64,000 nt of DNA, taken from positions 8,099-72,098 of the forward strand of contig JANPFP010000209.1 of NCBI GenBank assembly GCA_031423495.1. The letters run 5' to 3'. The stretch comes from JACPYM01 sp031423495. Lineage in GTDB: Bacteria > Acidobacteriota > Blastocatellia > RBC074. Position 1 is the first letter of the stretch; the number at the start of each line of letters is the position of its first letter. Below the pieces are notes generated by a model, which was not told where the DNA came from, did not search any database, and worked only from the letters and a program-made list of their open reading frames with translations. The translations under genes and the position numbers were made by a program. Positions 56,143-64,000 of this stretch are shown here, one piece after another.

Positions 56143-57521
56143 GCGTTTAATAACTCCTTGGCGCGTTTAATTTCACGCCTCACTTGTTCGGGTGCAGTCC
56201 CACCCGTCGTATTTTTCCCCGCCAGACAGGCTTCCAGCGAAATAGCTTCAAATAAATCCTGCTCAAAGATCGGCGTGAACTGTTTAAATTCCGCCAGCGA
56301 AAGCTGCTGTAACTCAAGTCCACGCGCGATGGCATAAACCACGATCTTGCCGATGGCGTCGTGCGCCTTGCGGAATTCCATGCCTTTGCGTACCAGATAA
56401 TCAGCCAAATCGGTCGCGTTGGTGTAATCACTAATCGCAGCCTTCGCAGCGCGTGGCGCATTGAATTCGATATTGCGCAACACGGTGGCAGTTACTTTTA
56501 AGCTACCCGCCAGACTGTCAAGCGTGTCGAATAAGGCTTCTTTGTCTTCTTGCAAATCTTTGTTATAGGCCAGTGGCAACCCTTTAATCATCGTGAGAAA
56601 CCCCATCGCGTGGCCGAAAATACGCGCCGCCTTGCCGCGTATGAGTTCCAGCGAGTCGGGGTTTTTCTTTTGCGGCATCAAGCTGCTGCCGGTTGAAATC
56701 GCATCGCCTAACTTAATAAATCCGAATTCCTGCGAAGCGTAAAGAATTAAATCTTCCGCCAAACGTGACAAATGCATCATCGTCATCGCGGCTACGTTGA
56801 CGAATTCGAGCTGGTAATCACGATCGCTGACGCCATCTAAGCTATTATGCGTAACATCGGCAAAGCCAAGTTGTTCTGCCATCCACTCGCGGTTTACGGG
56901 AAAGTTCGTACCCGCCAACGCGCCCGAACCGAGCGGCATAACGTTCACGCGCTTGCGCGTGTCTCGCAAGCGTTCGCGGTCGCGTTGCAGCATCTGAAAA
57001 TAGGCCATCAAAAAATGTGCGAATAAAATCGGCTGGGCTTTTTGTAAGTGCGTGTAACCGGGCAAAGCATCCGTGGGATAACGTTCGGCTAATTCAATTA
57101 AAGCTACTTGCACGTCACGGAATAACAAATCCAGCGCGTCTATCTCGCTGCGCAAAAAAATTCTGGTAGCCACCGCCACCTGATCGTTGCGGCTGCGTCC
57201 GGTGTGTAACTTGTAACCGGTTTGCCCGATGCTTTCGACGAGACGGGCTTCGATAAAGCTGTGTACATCTTCGGTGCTGAAAAATTTCGGGTCATTCAAC
57301 GAAGCCGGGTCGGCATATTTAATCGCAATCTGCCGCAAGCCTTTGACCATCGTGTCAACTTCGCTTGATTGCAACACGCCCGCGCGCCCCAAACCTTGCG
57401 CGTGTACGGCACAAGCCATCAGGTCAGCTTGCAACAACCGCCGATCAAAGCGAAAGCTCGCGTTGTAATAAGCAAAAAACTCATCCGTCTTTCCGGTAAA
57501 TCGCCCACCCCAAAGATTCAT
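56139..57521 (-). CDS. argH: Argininosuccinate lyase
   Basis: 460 residues, the standard length. The front MNLWGGRFTGKTDEFFAYYN, HTGRSRNDQVAVATRIFLRS, GYTHLQKAQPILFAHFL and the fumarase/lyase signature GSSLMPQKKNPDSLE are all present. The enzyme splits argininosuccinate into arginine and fumarate, the last step of arginine synthesis. No other arg gene lies in the window; the gene is coupled to a nitrilase-family gene. Its start is followed upstream by a heptamer repeat block. Confidence 0.96.
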   Translation of the reverse strand: MNLWGGRFTGKTDEFFAYYNASFRFDRRLLQADLMACAVHAQGLGRAGVLQSSEVDTMVKGLRQIAIKYADPASLNDPKFFSTEDVHSFIEARLVESIGQTGYKLHTGRSRNDQVAVATRIFLRSEIDALDLLFRDVQVALIELAERYPTDALPGYTHLQKAQPILFAHFLMAYFQMLQRDRERLRDTRKRVNVMPLGSGALAGTNFPVNREWMAEQLGFADVTHNSLDGVSDRDYQLEFVNVAAMTMMHLSRLAEDLILYASQEFGFIKLGDAISTGSSLMPQKKNPDSLELIRGKAARIFGHAMGFLTMIKGLPLAYNKDLQEDKEALFDTLDSLAGSLKVTATVLRNIEFNAPRAAKAAISDYTNATDLADYLVRKGMEFRKAHDAIGKIVVYAIARGLELQQLSLAEFKQFTPIFEQDLFEAISLEACLAGKNTTGGTAPEQVRREIKRAKELLNA

Positions 57522-57531
57522 AATCGTCTTG

Positions 57532-57667
<136 letters not shown>

Positions 57668-57668
<1 letters not shown>

Positions 57669-58828
57669 TACTTCACCTTTTTAATAACGTAAGTTTGTAT
57701 GTAGCGAACGATTAAATTCGCTTCGTCAGACGCCGTTGCTCCGGGCAGCGGCGCGAAATAATAGTTGCGGCGTTGCAGGCCTTGCATCGTAATCAGCGGC
57801 GAAGACGAAGAACGCTCGATGCTGCGCATTTGAACGCCGTTGAATGAATATAAAATCTTGCTGGCATCGGTGGGGTCAGCCATCAGCGCCCGTCCGTCGT
57901 ATAAGCGCAACCAGGCGATTTTAACTTCGCGCCATTCCAGCAATTCGCCTTTGCGTTTTGGAGCTACGCCGGTTCCGTCGTAATTGACTTTGAATTGCGC
58001 CGCGCCGCCCAGACTCACAGCTCGTTCGTAATTATAAACCGCTTTTTCCGCGTTCGGTTTATGGTACTGATAAATCACGCCAAGTAACTCAAACGCGCCG
58101 GGCCGTTTGGGATCGTCAGCCGCCAGTTGTTCTAACTGTTTGGCGGTAATTTCGACATTAGCGGGGTCTTCGGCCTTAAAAGCGCGAGCGGCTTTTTCGA
58201 GCGTTACCAGATAAGCGGCTTCGACCATACCGGCGCGCACCAGCTTGAGTGAATAACTTCCGGTGGCGAGCTTGCCTTCGCTGGCATTGAGAATGCGTAC
58301 GCGATATTCGCCGTCAACGGGTAACGTAGCGCCCGCCGTGCCGAGCTTGTAATCGCCCGATTGCATGTCTTTGGTCAGCATTAACTCAGCGCCCGTCGCG
58401 TCATAAAATAACAACGACAGCGCAGGGTTATCGGCCTGAAATTGCAGCGTAAATAAATCAGACGCCTTCCCGTTAAAAATATATTCGTTGTAATAGCTCC
58501 CCGCCCGGTTACGGCCTGAGTTACGTTCGTCCAACCCGGCTTTCACCAGTTGATTAAAACTGAGCGCCGGTTGTTGCGCGGGTTTGCGTTCGGGCGTTCT
58601 GACGCGCGGTTCTTCTTTGACTGCTGGCGCAGGAGTCGGCGTAGCCGTTACACCAGTTTTCGGTTTGGTCGTAGTAGCTTTGGGCTTAGTGGTAGTAGCA
58701 GGCGAGGTTTTCTTTTTCCCTGGTACAGGTAAGTCGCCGCTGCCTTGCGCATAGGTTTGAGTTATTGTGCTGGCAAGCAGAAGTAACACACACCAACTCG
58801 CCCGGCGAACTAAAAGTATGTTTTTCAT
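57668..58828 (-). CDS. Exported protein with PPC-like beta domain
   Basis: 386 residues from ATG 58828 (AGAGGTGAC just upstream); the frame is open to 58930 but would overlap the kinase gene. A signal-type helix (about 8-28) is followed by a Thr/Pro/Lys-rich linker with the repeat TTKPKATTTKPK. A beta domain (about 95-200, FNGKASDLFTLQFQADNPAL, then VDGEYRVRILNASEGKLATG) resembles the pre-peptidase C-terminal (PPC) fold. A helical TPR-like stretch (GVIYQYHKPNAEKAVYNYER) precedes the C-terminus. It starts 25 nt after the kinase stop, so it may be a partner or substrate of that kinase. Confidence 0.65.
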
Positions 58829-58853
58829 GTCACCTCTCATCTCAGCGTTTGGG

Positions 58854-61262
58854 TCAACGTTTCGGCACATCCTGAGCGGTGCGAAAGCCGGTTTGCGTGT
58901 AATCGGCGTCGCTTTCGTCCGGCCAATCACTGATGGTCGCAGGCCAGCCGCGCCGATAAGTCGAAGTAATTTGTTTGGGCAAGCCGCTATAAGAACCGCC
59001 CCGAATTACTTTTAAGTTTAGATAACCTTCCAGCACTTTGAGCGTCGTGCCTTCATAACCTTGATAATCGCTATCCGTCCATTCCCAGGCATTGCCAGCG
59101 AGGTCGAATACGCCAAAGCGGCTTTTGCCGATACCGAATGAACCGACGGGTTGCAAGCGGCGTTTGTCTTTATCGTCATCGGCGGCGTTGGCGTGTCCGG
59201 GTTGCCAATCATTTCCCCACGGATAAATGCGGCCTTCCGGCCCGCGCGCGGCAAACTCCCATTCTTCTTCGGTGGGCAGGCGGCGCTGCTTCCACGCGGC
59301 ATAATCGCTCGCGTCGCGCCAGTTCACATCGGTGACGGGCAGGTTTTCAGTGCCGGGGATAGGAATGCGGCCTTTCCAAGAAGGCGGCGATAAATGATCA
59401 AGATTCGCCGCGAGAAAGTCGGCGTATTGCAACACCGTGACTTCGGTCATCTCTAAATAAAACGGCGCGACGGCAACCTTGTGCGAAGGACGCTCATTCT
59501 CTTCGCCGTCTTCGCGTCCGATGACGATGTCGCCACCGGGAATCAAGACCATGTCTTCGGGCGGCAACACGTTGGCGGCGGGTGCCATCGTCGGCGAAGC
59601 CTGCGCCACCACTGGCGTAGGCGTGGGTTGCAAACTCTTTTCGCTGTTGTCTTGCGTGACGACCGACCAGAGCCACGCGCCTCCGGTAAGCAACACCGTA
59701 ATTATTCCGACTAACAATACTACTTGTGAAGCCGAGCGACGTTTTTTGAGCTTGCCGGTTTCTTGCGTGTTGGGTAACTCAACCAACATACCGCTATGGC
59801 CGGCGTTACCGGTTTTCACCGCTTCGGCGGACGCCATTGGTGGAGGCGTTGCGTCGAGCGCCCTGGTTTCGGCACTCGGCGACGCGAGTTGTTTTTGCGC
59901 GAACGGATTCGGGCGCGCGGACGCATTCGGCCCTTCGGGAATCATCGTCGCGTAATCATCGCGCGACCCAGGCATAACTTCAGTTAGCGGCGGCAAGTGA
60001 TCTGTATGTTCGTGCGTTTTGGGGCGCACGGTGGACACGTCCCAGTCAGCAGCAGGCGCGACCACCACAGGCATCGAACCGCTGACCGGCGTATCGCTAA
60101 TCGAAGTTTGATAGTTGTCTTCAAGATCGGTGGGGAGCGGCGACGATTCCGCCGCTGGCGTAAGAATTGCCGTAGCCCCTTCAGAAATCAGTTGACTGGT
60201 CTCAACCGCACGCGGATGCGCTGACAGGCCAGTCAATGTGGGTTGCGCCAGCGTTTGCGTCACGCCACTGGCTTGCAAAGCCAGTGCAAAGGCGCGCGCG
60301 AATTCAAGCATGTTGTCGTATCGGCTCGCGGCCATTTTGGCGAGCGAACGCAACACGACAGCTTCGATTTCGGCGTGCAAATCAGGTTGTACGGCACGCA
60401 ACGGACGCGGCGCTTCGGTGACGTGTTTGATGGCGACGCTGGTCGCGGTCTTGCCGGTGAAAGGCATCGCGCCCGTGAGCACTTCATACGTCACGACGCC
60501 CAAGCTGTATATGTCAGAGCGCGCGTCGGCTTCTTCGCCCTGACACTGTTCGGGCGACATATAGTTCGGCGTACCGATCACCATGCCCGCGTTGGTCAGA
60601 TTGTTTTGATCATTAGCTTGCGCGGGCGTAGGCGTACTGCCGCCATCCAGCACCGGTTCACGCAACTTGGCGATGCCGAAATCGAGAATCTTGATGTGGT
60701 CGCTGTCATCTGAGGAATCGAGCAGGATGATGTTTTCAGGCTTGATGTCACGATGGACGATGCCCGCGCGATGGCCTGCTTCGAGCGCGGCGGCGGCTTG
60801 GCGCAAAATGCCGTAAGCGCGCAACGGGGTCAGTCGTTTCTCAGCCTGCAACACTTCGCGCAAACTGCGTCCGACCAGCAGTTCCATCACGATGTAAGCA
60901 ATGCCGCCTTCTTCTTCGCCAAAATCATGAATTACGACCGCGTTGGGATGGTGCAATAAAGCGGCGGCGCGGGCTTCGCGAAAGAAACGCTGGCGGGATT
61001 TGTCGTTGCTCACGACATCGGAGCGCAAGACTTTGACCGCCACCGTATCGCCGATATGCGTACGCTGGGCGCGATAGATTTCGCCCATACCGCCGCTGCC
61101 GATCAGGCTGTGCAACTGATAGCGTCCGCCCAGCGTGCGCCCTACGAGTTGACCGAGCGGAGCTTTCGCCGAAATTGCCGTCGGCGCATTCAAATTCGTC
61201 TTGCAAGCCGGACATTGCGCAAGACCCGCAGTGATCGGATTGCCGCAGTTGGTACAAAACAT
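58854..61262 (-). CDS. Zinc-ribbon / Ser-Thr kinase / SUMF1-type fusion protein
   Basis: 802 residues. An N-terminal zinc ribbon (Cys3, Cys6, Cys17, Cys20) precedes a complete protein kinase domain (about 48-320): GSGGMG 55-60, Lys77, HRD 170-172, Asn177, DFG 194-196. A disordered linker, one membrane helix (QVVLLVGIITVLLTGGAWLW, about 512-535) and an outer formylglycine-generating-enzyme (SUMF1)-type domain (about 567-797, VLIPGGDIVIGRE, LPTEEEWEFAARG, NAWEWTDS) follow. The kinase motifs are all canonical, so it should be active. The outer domain has few cysteines and may bind rather than modify ligands. Its message also carries the exported protein downstream. Confidence 0.92.
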   Translation of the reverse strand: MFCTNCGNPITAGLAQCPACKTNLNAPTAISAKAPLGQLVGRTLGGRYQLHSLIGSGGMGEIYRAQRTHIGDTVAVKVLRSDVVSNDKSRQRFFREARAAALLHHPNAVVIHDFGEEEGGIAYIVMELLVGRSLREVLQAEKRLTPLRAYGILRQAAAALEAGHRAGIVHRDIKPENIILLDSSDDSDHIKILDFGIAKLREPVLDGGSTPTPAQANDQNNLTNAGMVIGTPNYMSPEQCQGEEADARSDIYSLGVVTYEVLTGAMPFTGKTATSVAIKHVTEAPRPLRAVQPDLHAEIEAVVLRSLAKMAASRYDNMLEFARAFALALQASGVTQTLAQPTLTGLSAHPRAVETSQLISEGATAILTPAAESSPLPTDLEDNYQTSISDTPVSGSMPVVVAPAADWDVSTVRPKTHEHTDHLPPLTEVMPGSRDDYATMIPEGPNASARPNPFAQKQLASPSAETRALDATPPPMASAEAVKTGNAGHSGMLVELPNTQETGKLKKRRSASQVVLLVGIITVLLTGGAWLWSVVTQDNSEKSLQPTPTPVVAQASPTMAPAANVLPPEDMVLIPGGDIVIGREDGEENERPSHKVAVAPFYLEMTEVTVLQYADFLAANLDHLSPPSWKGRIPIPGTENLPVTDVNWRDASDYAAWKQRRLPTEEEWEFAARGPEGRIYPWGNDWQPGHANAADDDKDKRRLQPVGSFGIGKSRFGVFDLAGNAWEWTDSDYQGYEGTTLKVLEGYLNLKVIRGGSYSGLPKQITSTYRRGWPATISDWPDESDADYTQTGFRTAQDVPKR

Positions 61263-61933
61263 GGGTCGTTATTTGATAGTCGCGGGAAATCCGCAAACTC
61301 GCTAACCGATGGAAAGACTCGCAGTTATCGCAAGCGGGGCGCAGTCTAACACAAGAGAACGCGCGGAAGGCAATCCAACGCCCTGGCAAACCCACTCACG
61401 ACTTTGCCTCACCAACGCCGCCTTTTGAACAGAGTCGTTACGATATCGGGAATCAATGACTTGATTATCGCAAAGGGCTGATGGGCGGTGACACTCAAGC
61501 GCTAGCCATTCACCATTCTCAATTCGTTGTTTGATTTTATAGGAGGGCAAGGGGCACTTCCGTTCAGCGCTCGATGCAGTCATGGCTTCGGTTGGACGGA
61601 GCGGCTGCGAGGTACATTACGCAGGCGCGCAAGCGGGACTCAGCCAAATCAACTTGCACCTGCCGCGCACCCTCGCCGGTAACCATCTGTTCCAATCTTT
61701 TTTGGGCAAGTTTCATACGGCCTCAAAAGTAGCTAACAGTCATTTTCCATTTTCTATTTTTGATTTGTCATTGGTTTCCGAAGCATTCCACCGCAATGGA
61801 AAATCGAAAATAAATGAAATGTTGAGTTTTTTTGCGGAGTACGAACTTTGCAAAGCCAAAGTTCGTACTCCGCAAAAAACTCAACTCCACATTAGGCGGA
61901 AGATGAAACTTGCCCTTTTTTGTTTCGATTTAG
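61263..61933. other. Long non-coding stretch between kinase fusion and AT-rich segment
   Basis: About 670 bases. The only sizeable frame (61582-61944, plus strand) reads through both arms of the hairpin at 61821-61885 and shows no protein-like pattern. Composition shifts to AT-rich from about 61700. Apart from the hairpin I see nothing definite. Confidence 0.6.
61821..61885. repeat. Long hairpin (29 bp with one bulge)
   Basis: Arms 61821-61850 and 61857-61885 (core GCGGAGTACGAACTTTG) pair along 29 positions with one extra T on the left arm and a 6-nt loop. It lies downstream of the minus-strand membrane-protein gene and could terminate that transcript. Confidence 0.88.
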
Positions 61934-62413
61934 TCAGGGTGTGATTTTACTTCCAATTACTCGATGAGCGTTAGCCAACTTAACAATTGTGTAAAACAGG
62001 CTGAAGATAATAATTAGCAGTAAGAGTGCGTCTGACTGAGACGCCGCTCTCAACCCAAAAGAATAGCGCAGGAAATCTGGCGGAGAGCTTAAATGATTTT
62101 CTCGGAGAAATAGCGTAGAAACATGCCTCCAGTATGCATATACAAGTAGTGAAAAAGATAAAAAGAATAGCGAAAGATAGCGCCGCCCTCTGCTGCTGCG
62201 GAAAGATATTACAAAGCAAAGTAGCATTGAAATAAATACAGAAGCACGAAACACCAGCAGTTCTTGCGGGAAGTCGGCGTGCGTTCCCTCAATTCCATCA
62301 GCGTTTCCAAAATACACTGCCCTTACACTAACGATCAAAAGCCCTGCACTTAACACGAACGCCAAAGCCATCAGCGTCAGGTAACTATTCACAGACTTAA
62401 ACTTACTAAGCAC
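61934..62413 (-). CDS. Four-helix membrane protein, candidate immunity protein
   Basis: 159 residues from a GTG at 62413 with a full AAGGAGG 9 nt upstream, a very strong ribosome binding site. Four hydrophobic segments: YLTLMALAFVLSAGLLIVSV (11-35), LLVFRASVFISMLLCFVISF (52-71), LSLFFLSFSLLVYAYW (79-94) and LLLLIIIFSLFYTIVKLA (about 132-149). No known family is recognised. It follows, on the same strand, the Rhs-type tip protein; immunity genes normally sit just there. The base composition is lower in GC than the rest of the window, as expected of acquired DNA. Confidence 0.6.
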   Translation of the reverse strand: MLSKFKSVNSYLTLMALAFVLSAGLLIVSVRAVYFGNADGIEGTHADFPQELLVFRASVFISMLLCFVISFRSSRGRRYLSLFFLSFSLLVYAYWRHVSTLFLRENHLSSPPDFLRYSFGLRAASQSDALLLLIIIFSLFYTIVKLANAHRVIGSKITP

Positions 62414-62634
62414 AATAATTAGCCTCCTTATTGTACATTACAGGCAATTAACAGGAGCGTAATCACCTGATTTAATTTAAACGTAGCTAGGGAAAAAATC
62501 ACCCAGCATTTAATCCCGGTATCAATTCACAATTGCGTGTGCGAAATTCTAGTGCGGTGCAGTCAACTAGTGGAGCAGATTATTAGCCTGTTCCACTAAA
62601 TTTTGCCGTACGCCCCGACCTAGATTCCTTTGAG

Positions 62635-63924
62635 TCAAGGCTTACAGGCTTTAATTATCGAGTCATAGTGTTCATAACCAGCCAAATCGTGGCTGAAAAT
62701 GCCTAACCATCCGAGTTTCCGCCCTACACCTGCAATATGAGTTACCTCGTGAGGTGTAATCTCATTAAAATCGTACCTCGATGGGTTAAACGCATTACCG
62801 CTGTAAAAAATTACCGGGCGACGAATTTTCGAAGAAACTGGCCAGCTTGTTGCGGCAGCTCCTGCCTTAAGGTTTGACACAGAGTCTTGTATTTCTTTTA
62901 TGCTTACCCCGTGACGCTCCGCCAAGAGTTTTTGCCCACTTTCCCTAAACATCATGTCTCTTGGGGCAATCTCAACGCCTGTAGTTTTCAGTATTTCTCC
63001 CGGCGATTTTAACCCTGCGGCTTTGAATGCATCATTGCACGCTTTACTTCCGGCAATTCTATTAATTTCTGTAGTTATTTTTTCTTTATTAGCTGCATTC
63101 CAATAATCATAATAAGTATCTATGGGAGAAATCGTTATTGGAGTAACTCCGCAACAAGGTTCCGGGCTGGTGCCAACAGACGACCCGCCCGGCACGAACC
63201 GAAACTCAAAATGCCCTTCGACGTAATCTGTTCTGGAGGTAAAGGGATCAGCGTCAGGTTCATCTAAGTAATTCCCATCTACCCAATGTGAAACCACTGT
63301 TCCACCTCCTAATGGCGTCCCTGCCAGCGCCGTAGAGCTGAAGGAGCGCGCTCCCCCTGACCTCCCATATTGTTGAGCAATTTCGTCTGGGCTCCATAGA
63401 CTCAAGGTACGCGCGCCGTCAATTATTAAGCCCGCTGCCAGTTGGCCGTGTTCTTTGTCTTTGTCTGGGCCGTAACCGCCCGGCGGTTGAGGGATTTGCC
63501 CACCGCAATTCGGACTATTGGGAGCGTAAAGACAAGCATAATAGGTGGACAGATTCACGCCTTCGGTTGAAGGCATCTGCACACCCAAGGGCGTAATCCC
63601 CACCATCGTTCCTTTGACCTGACCGGCTTCGGTGTCACGCGACACTTGGTTGAGCGGGTCGCGGTGATGCCATTTCACTGCACCGCCGATTTGTTCCGCT
63701 ATCAGCTCATTGCCATCCAAAACGCGCCCTTTAATTTTTTGCCCCTGCGCATTTACGTAGGTTACGATTTGACCACCAAACACGGAGGAACGAATCAGGT
63801 AACCACCAGCCCCAACGCCGTCATACGCAGTTTGTCCTTCACCATCCAGTTGCACACCTAAGCTCGACTTTGTACAATTTTGAAACCGTGCAACGTTAAT
63901 AAAGACTTTACGTTGCCATTTCAA
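62635..63924 (-). CDS. Rhs-type C-terminal fragment with HExxH (metallopeptidase-like) tip
   Basis: 429 residues from TTG 63924; an in-frame TGA lies 7 codons upstream, so the large YD-repeat core of a normal Rhs protein is missing. The front (GAGGYLIRSSVFGGQIVTYV, VLDGNELIAEQ, VKWHHRDPLNQVSRDT) is the end of an Rhs core as found in Acidobacteriota. A non-conserved tip follows, closing with ITPHEVTHIAGVG: His392, Glu393 and His396 form a zinc-peptidase HExxH motif. Polymorphic toxins often carry such tips, and displaced orphan tips are common next to rhs genes. AT-rich composition supports transfer. Whether it is expressed without the core is doubtful. Confidence 0.7.
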   Translation of the reverse strand: MKWQRKVFINVARFQNCTKSSLGVQLDGEGQTAYDGVGAGGYLIRSSVFGGQIVTYVNAQGQKIKGRVLDGNELIAEQIGGAVKWHHRDPLNQVSRDTEAGQVKGTMVGITPLGVQMPSTEGVNLSTYYACLYAPNSPNCGGQIPQPPGGYGPDKDKEHGQLAAGLIIDGARTLSLWSPDEIAQQYGRSGGARSFSSTALAGTPLGGGTVVSHWVDGNYLDEPDADPFTSRTDYVEGHFEFRFVPGGSSVGTSPEPCCGVTPITISPIDTYYDYWNAANKEKITTEINRIAGSKACNDAFKAAGLKSPGEILKTTGVEIAPRDMMFRESGQKLLAERHGVSIKEIQDSVSNLKAGAAATSWPVSSKIRRPVIFYSGNAFNPSRYDFNEITPHEVTHIAGVGRKLGWLGIFSHDLAGYEHYDSIIKACKP

Positions 63925-63929
63925 GAGTT

Positions 63930-63972
63930 GAATTTCTGAACATCAGGACGAGAAGCTGATGTTCAGAAATTC
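63930..63972. repeat. Perfect 17-bp hairpin upstream of the Rhs fragment
   Basis: GAATTTCTGAACATCAG (63930-63946) and its exact complement (63956-63972) enclose a 9-nt loop. It lies 6 nt upstream of the TTG start (on the minus strand) and supplies the stop codon that ends the frame, so it may mark the point where the Rhs gene was cut. Confidence 0.85.
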
Positions 63973-64000
63973 CCCGCGCTGAAAACAAAAGACTTATAAC

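Noticed and set aside
61582..61944. 120-codon plus-strand frame
   Set aside because: It crosses both arms of a long hairpin and lacks any protein-like pattern or start signal.

Overview
The window looks like chromosomal DNA of an acidobacterium, most likely of the Blastocatellia type. Three things point there: a TonB-dependent receptor with an N-terminal carboxypeptidase-like domain (Oar type), a secreted protein ending in a TIGR03437-type domain (a family expanded in Acidobacteriota), and several secreted heme/copper oxidoreductases and esterases typical of that phylum. Base composition is moderately GC-rich throughout, except for a clearly more AT-rich stretch at about 61.7-63.9 kb. I found no rRNA, tRNA, CRISPR array or complete insertion sequence.

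Layout. 1-0.6 kb: 5' part of a 2-oxoacid:ferredoxin oxidoreductase alpha gene, leaving the window on the minus strand. 1.0-6.3 kb: an iron-sulfur cluster group (SufR-like regulator, Mrp/ApbC carrier, zinc-ribbon membrane protein, DUF3224, IscA/ErpA-type carrier, YgfZ-like protein) followed by two small genes. 6.3-8.3 kb: a coupled AAA ATPase / DUF4435 (Toprim-like) pair resembling PARIS-type anti-phage modules. 8.3-17.6 kb: housekeeping genes (RluA-type pseudouridine synthase, flavoprotein, mutS2, dnaG, rpoD). 17.6-22.9 kb: a REP-like repeat cluster, an exported ATP-dependent DNA ligase, and a minus-strand operon of an atypical Ser/Thr kinase and two COG3541 nucleotidyltransferases.

23.3-42.7 kb: a long plus-strand run devoted mainly to exported proteins: an Oar-like receptor, two PQQ/cytochrome c quinohemoproteins (one resembling polyvinyl-alcohol dehydrogenase), five alpha/beta-hydrolase-type proteins, and two paralogous heme/copper-monooxygenase-like proteins that flank an MNT/HEPN pair. 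I infer a periplasmic and cell-surface system that oxidises alcohols or polyols and hydrolyses esters; the substrate is not evident. 42.9-49.9 kb: TPR protein, GalU, TauE/SafE-type transporter, acyltransferase and a second RluA-type enzyme. 49.9-52.4 kb: an ECF sigma / anti-sigma / secretin-like operon. 52.7-61.3 kb: TIGR03437 protein, argH with a nitrilase-family gene, and a zinc-ribbon/kinase/SUMF1 fusion with its exported neighbour.

61.9-63.9 kb: an AT-rich accessory segment with the 3' end of an Rhs-type protein carrying a candidate HExxH toxin tip, followed by a four-helix membrane protein that could be its immunity protein. A recurrent feature of the whole window is long intergenic inverted repeats (arms of about 17-40 nt) at ten or more gene borders, mostly with unrelated arm sequences.
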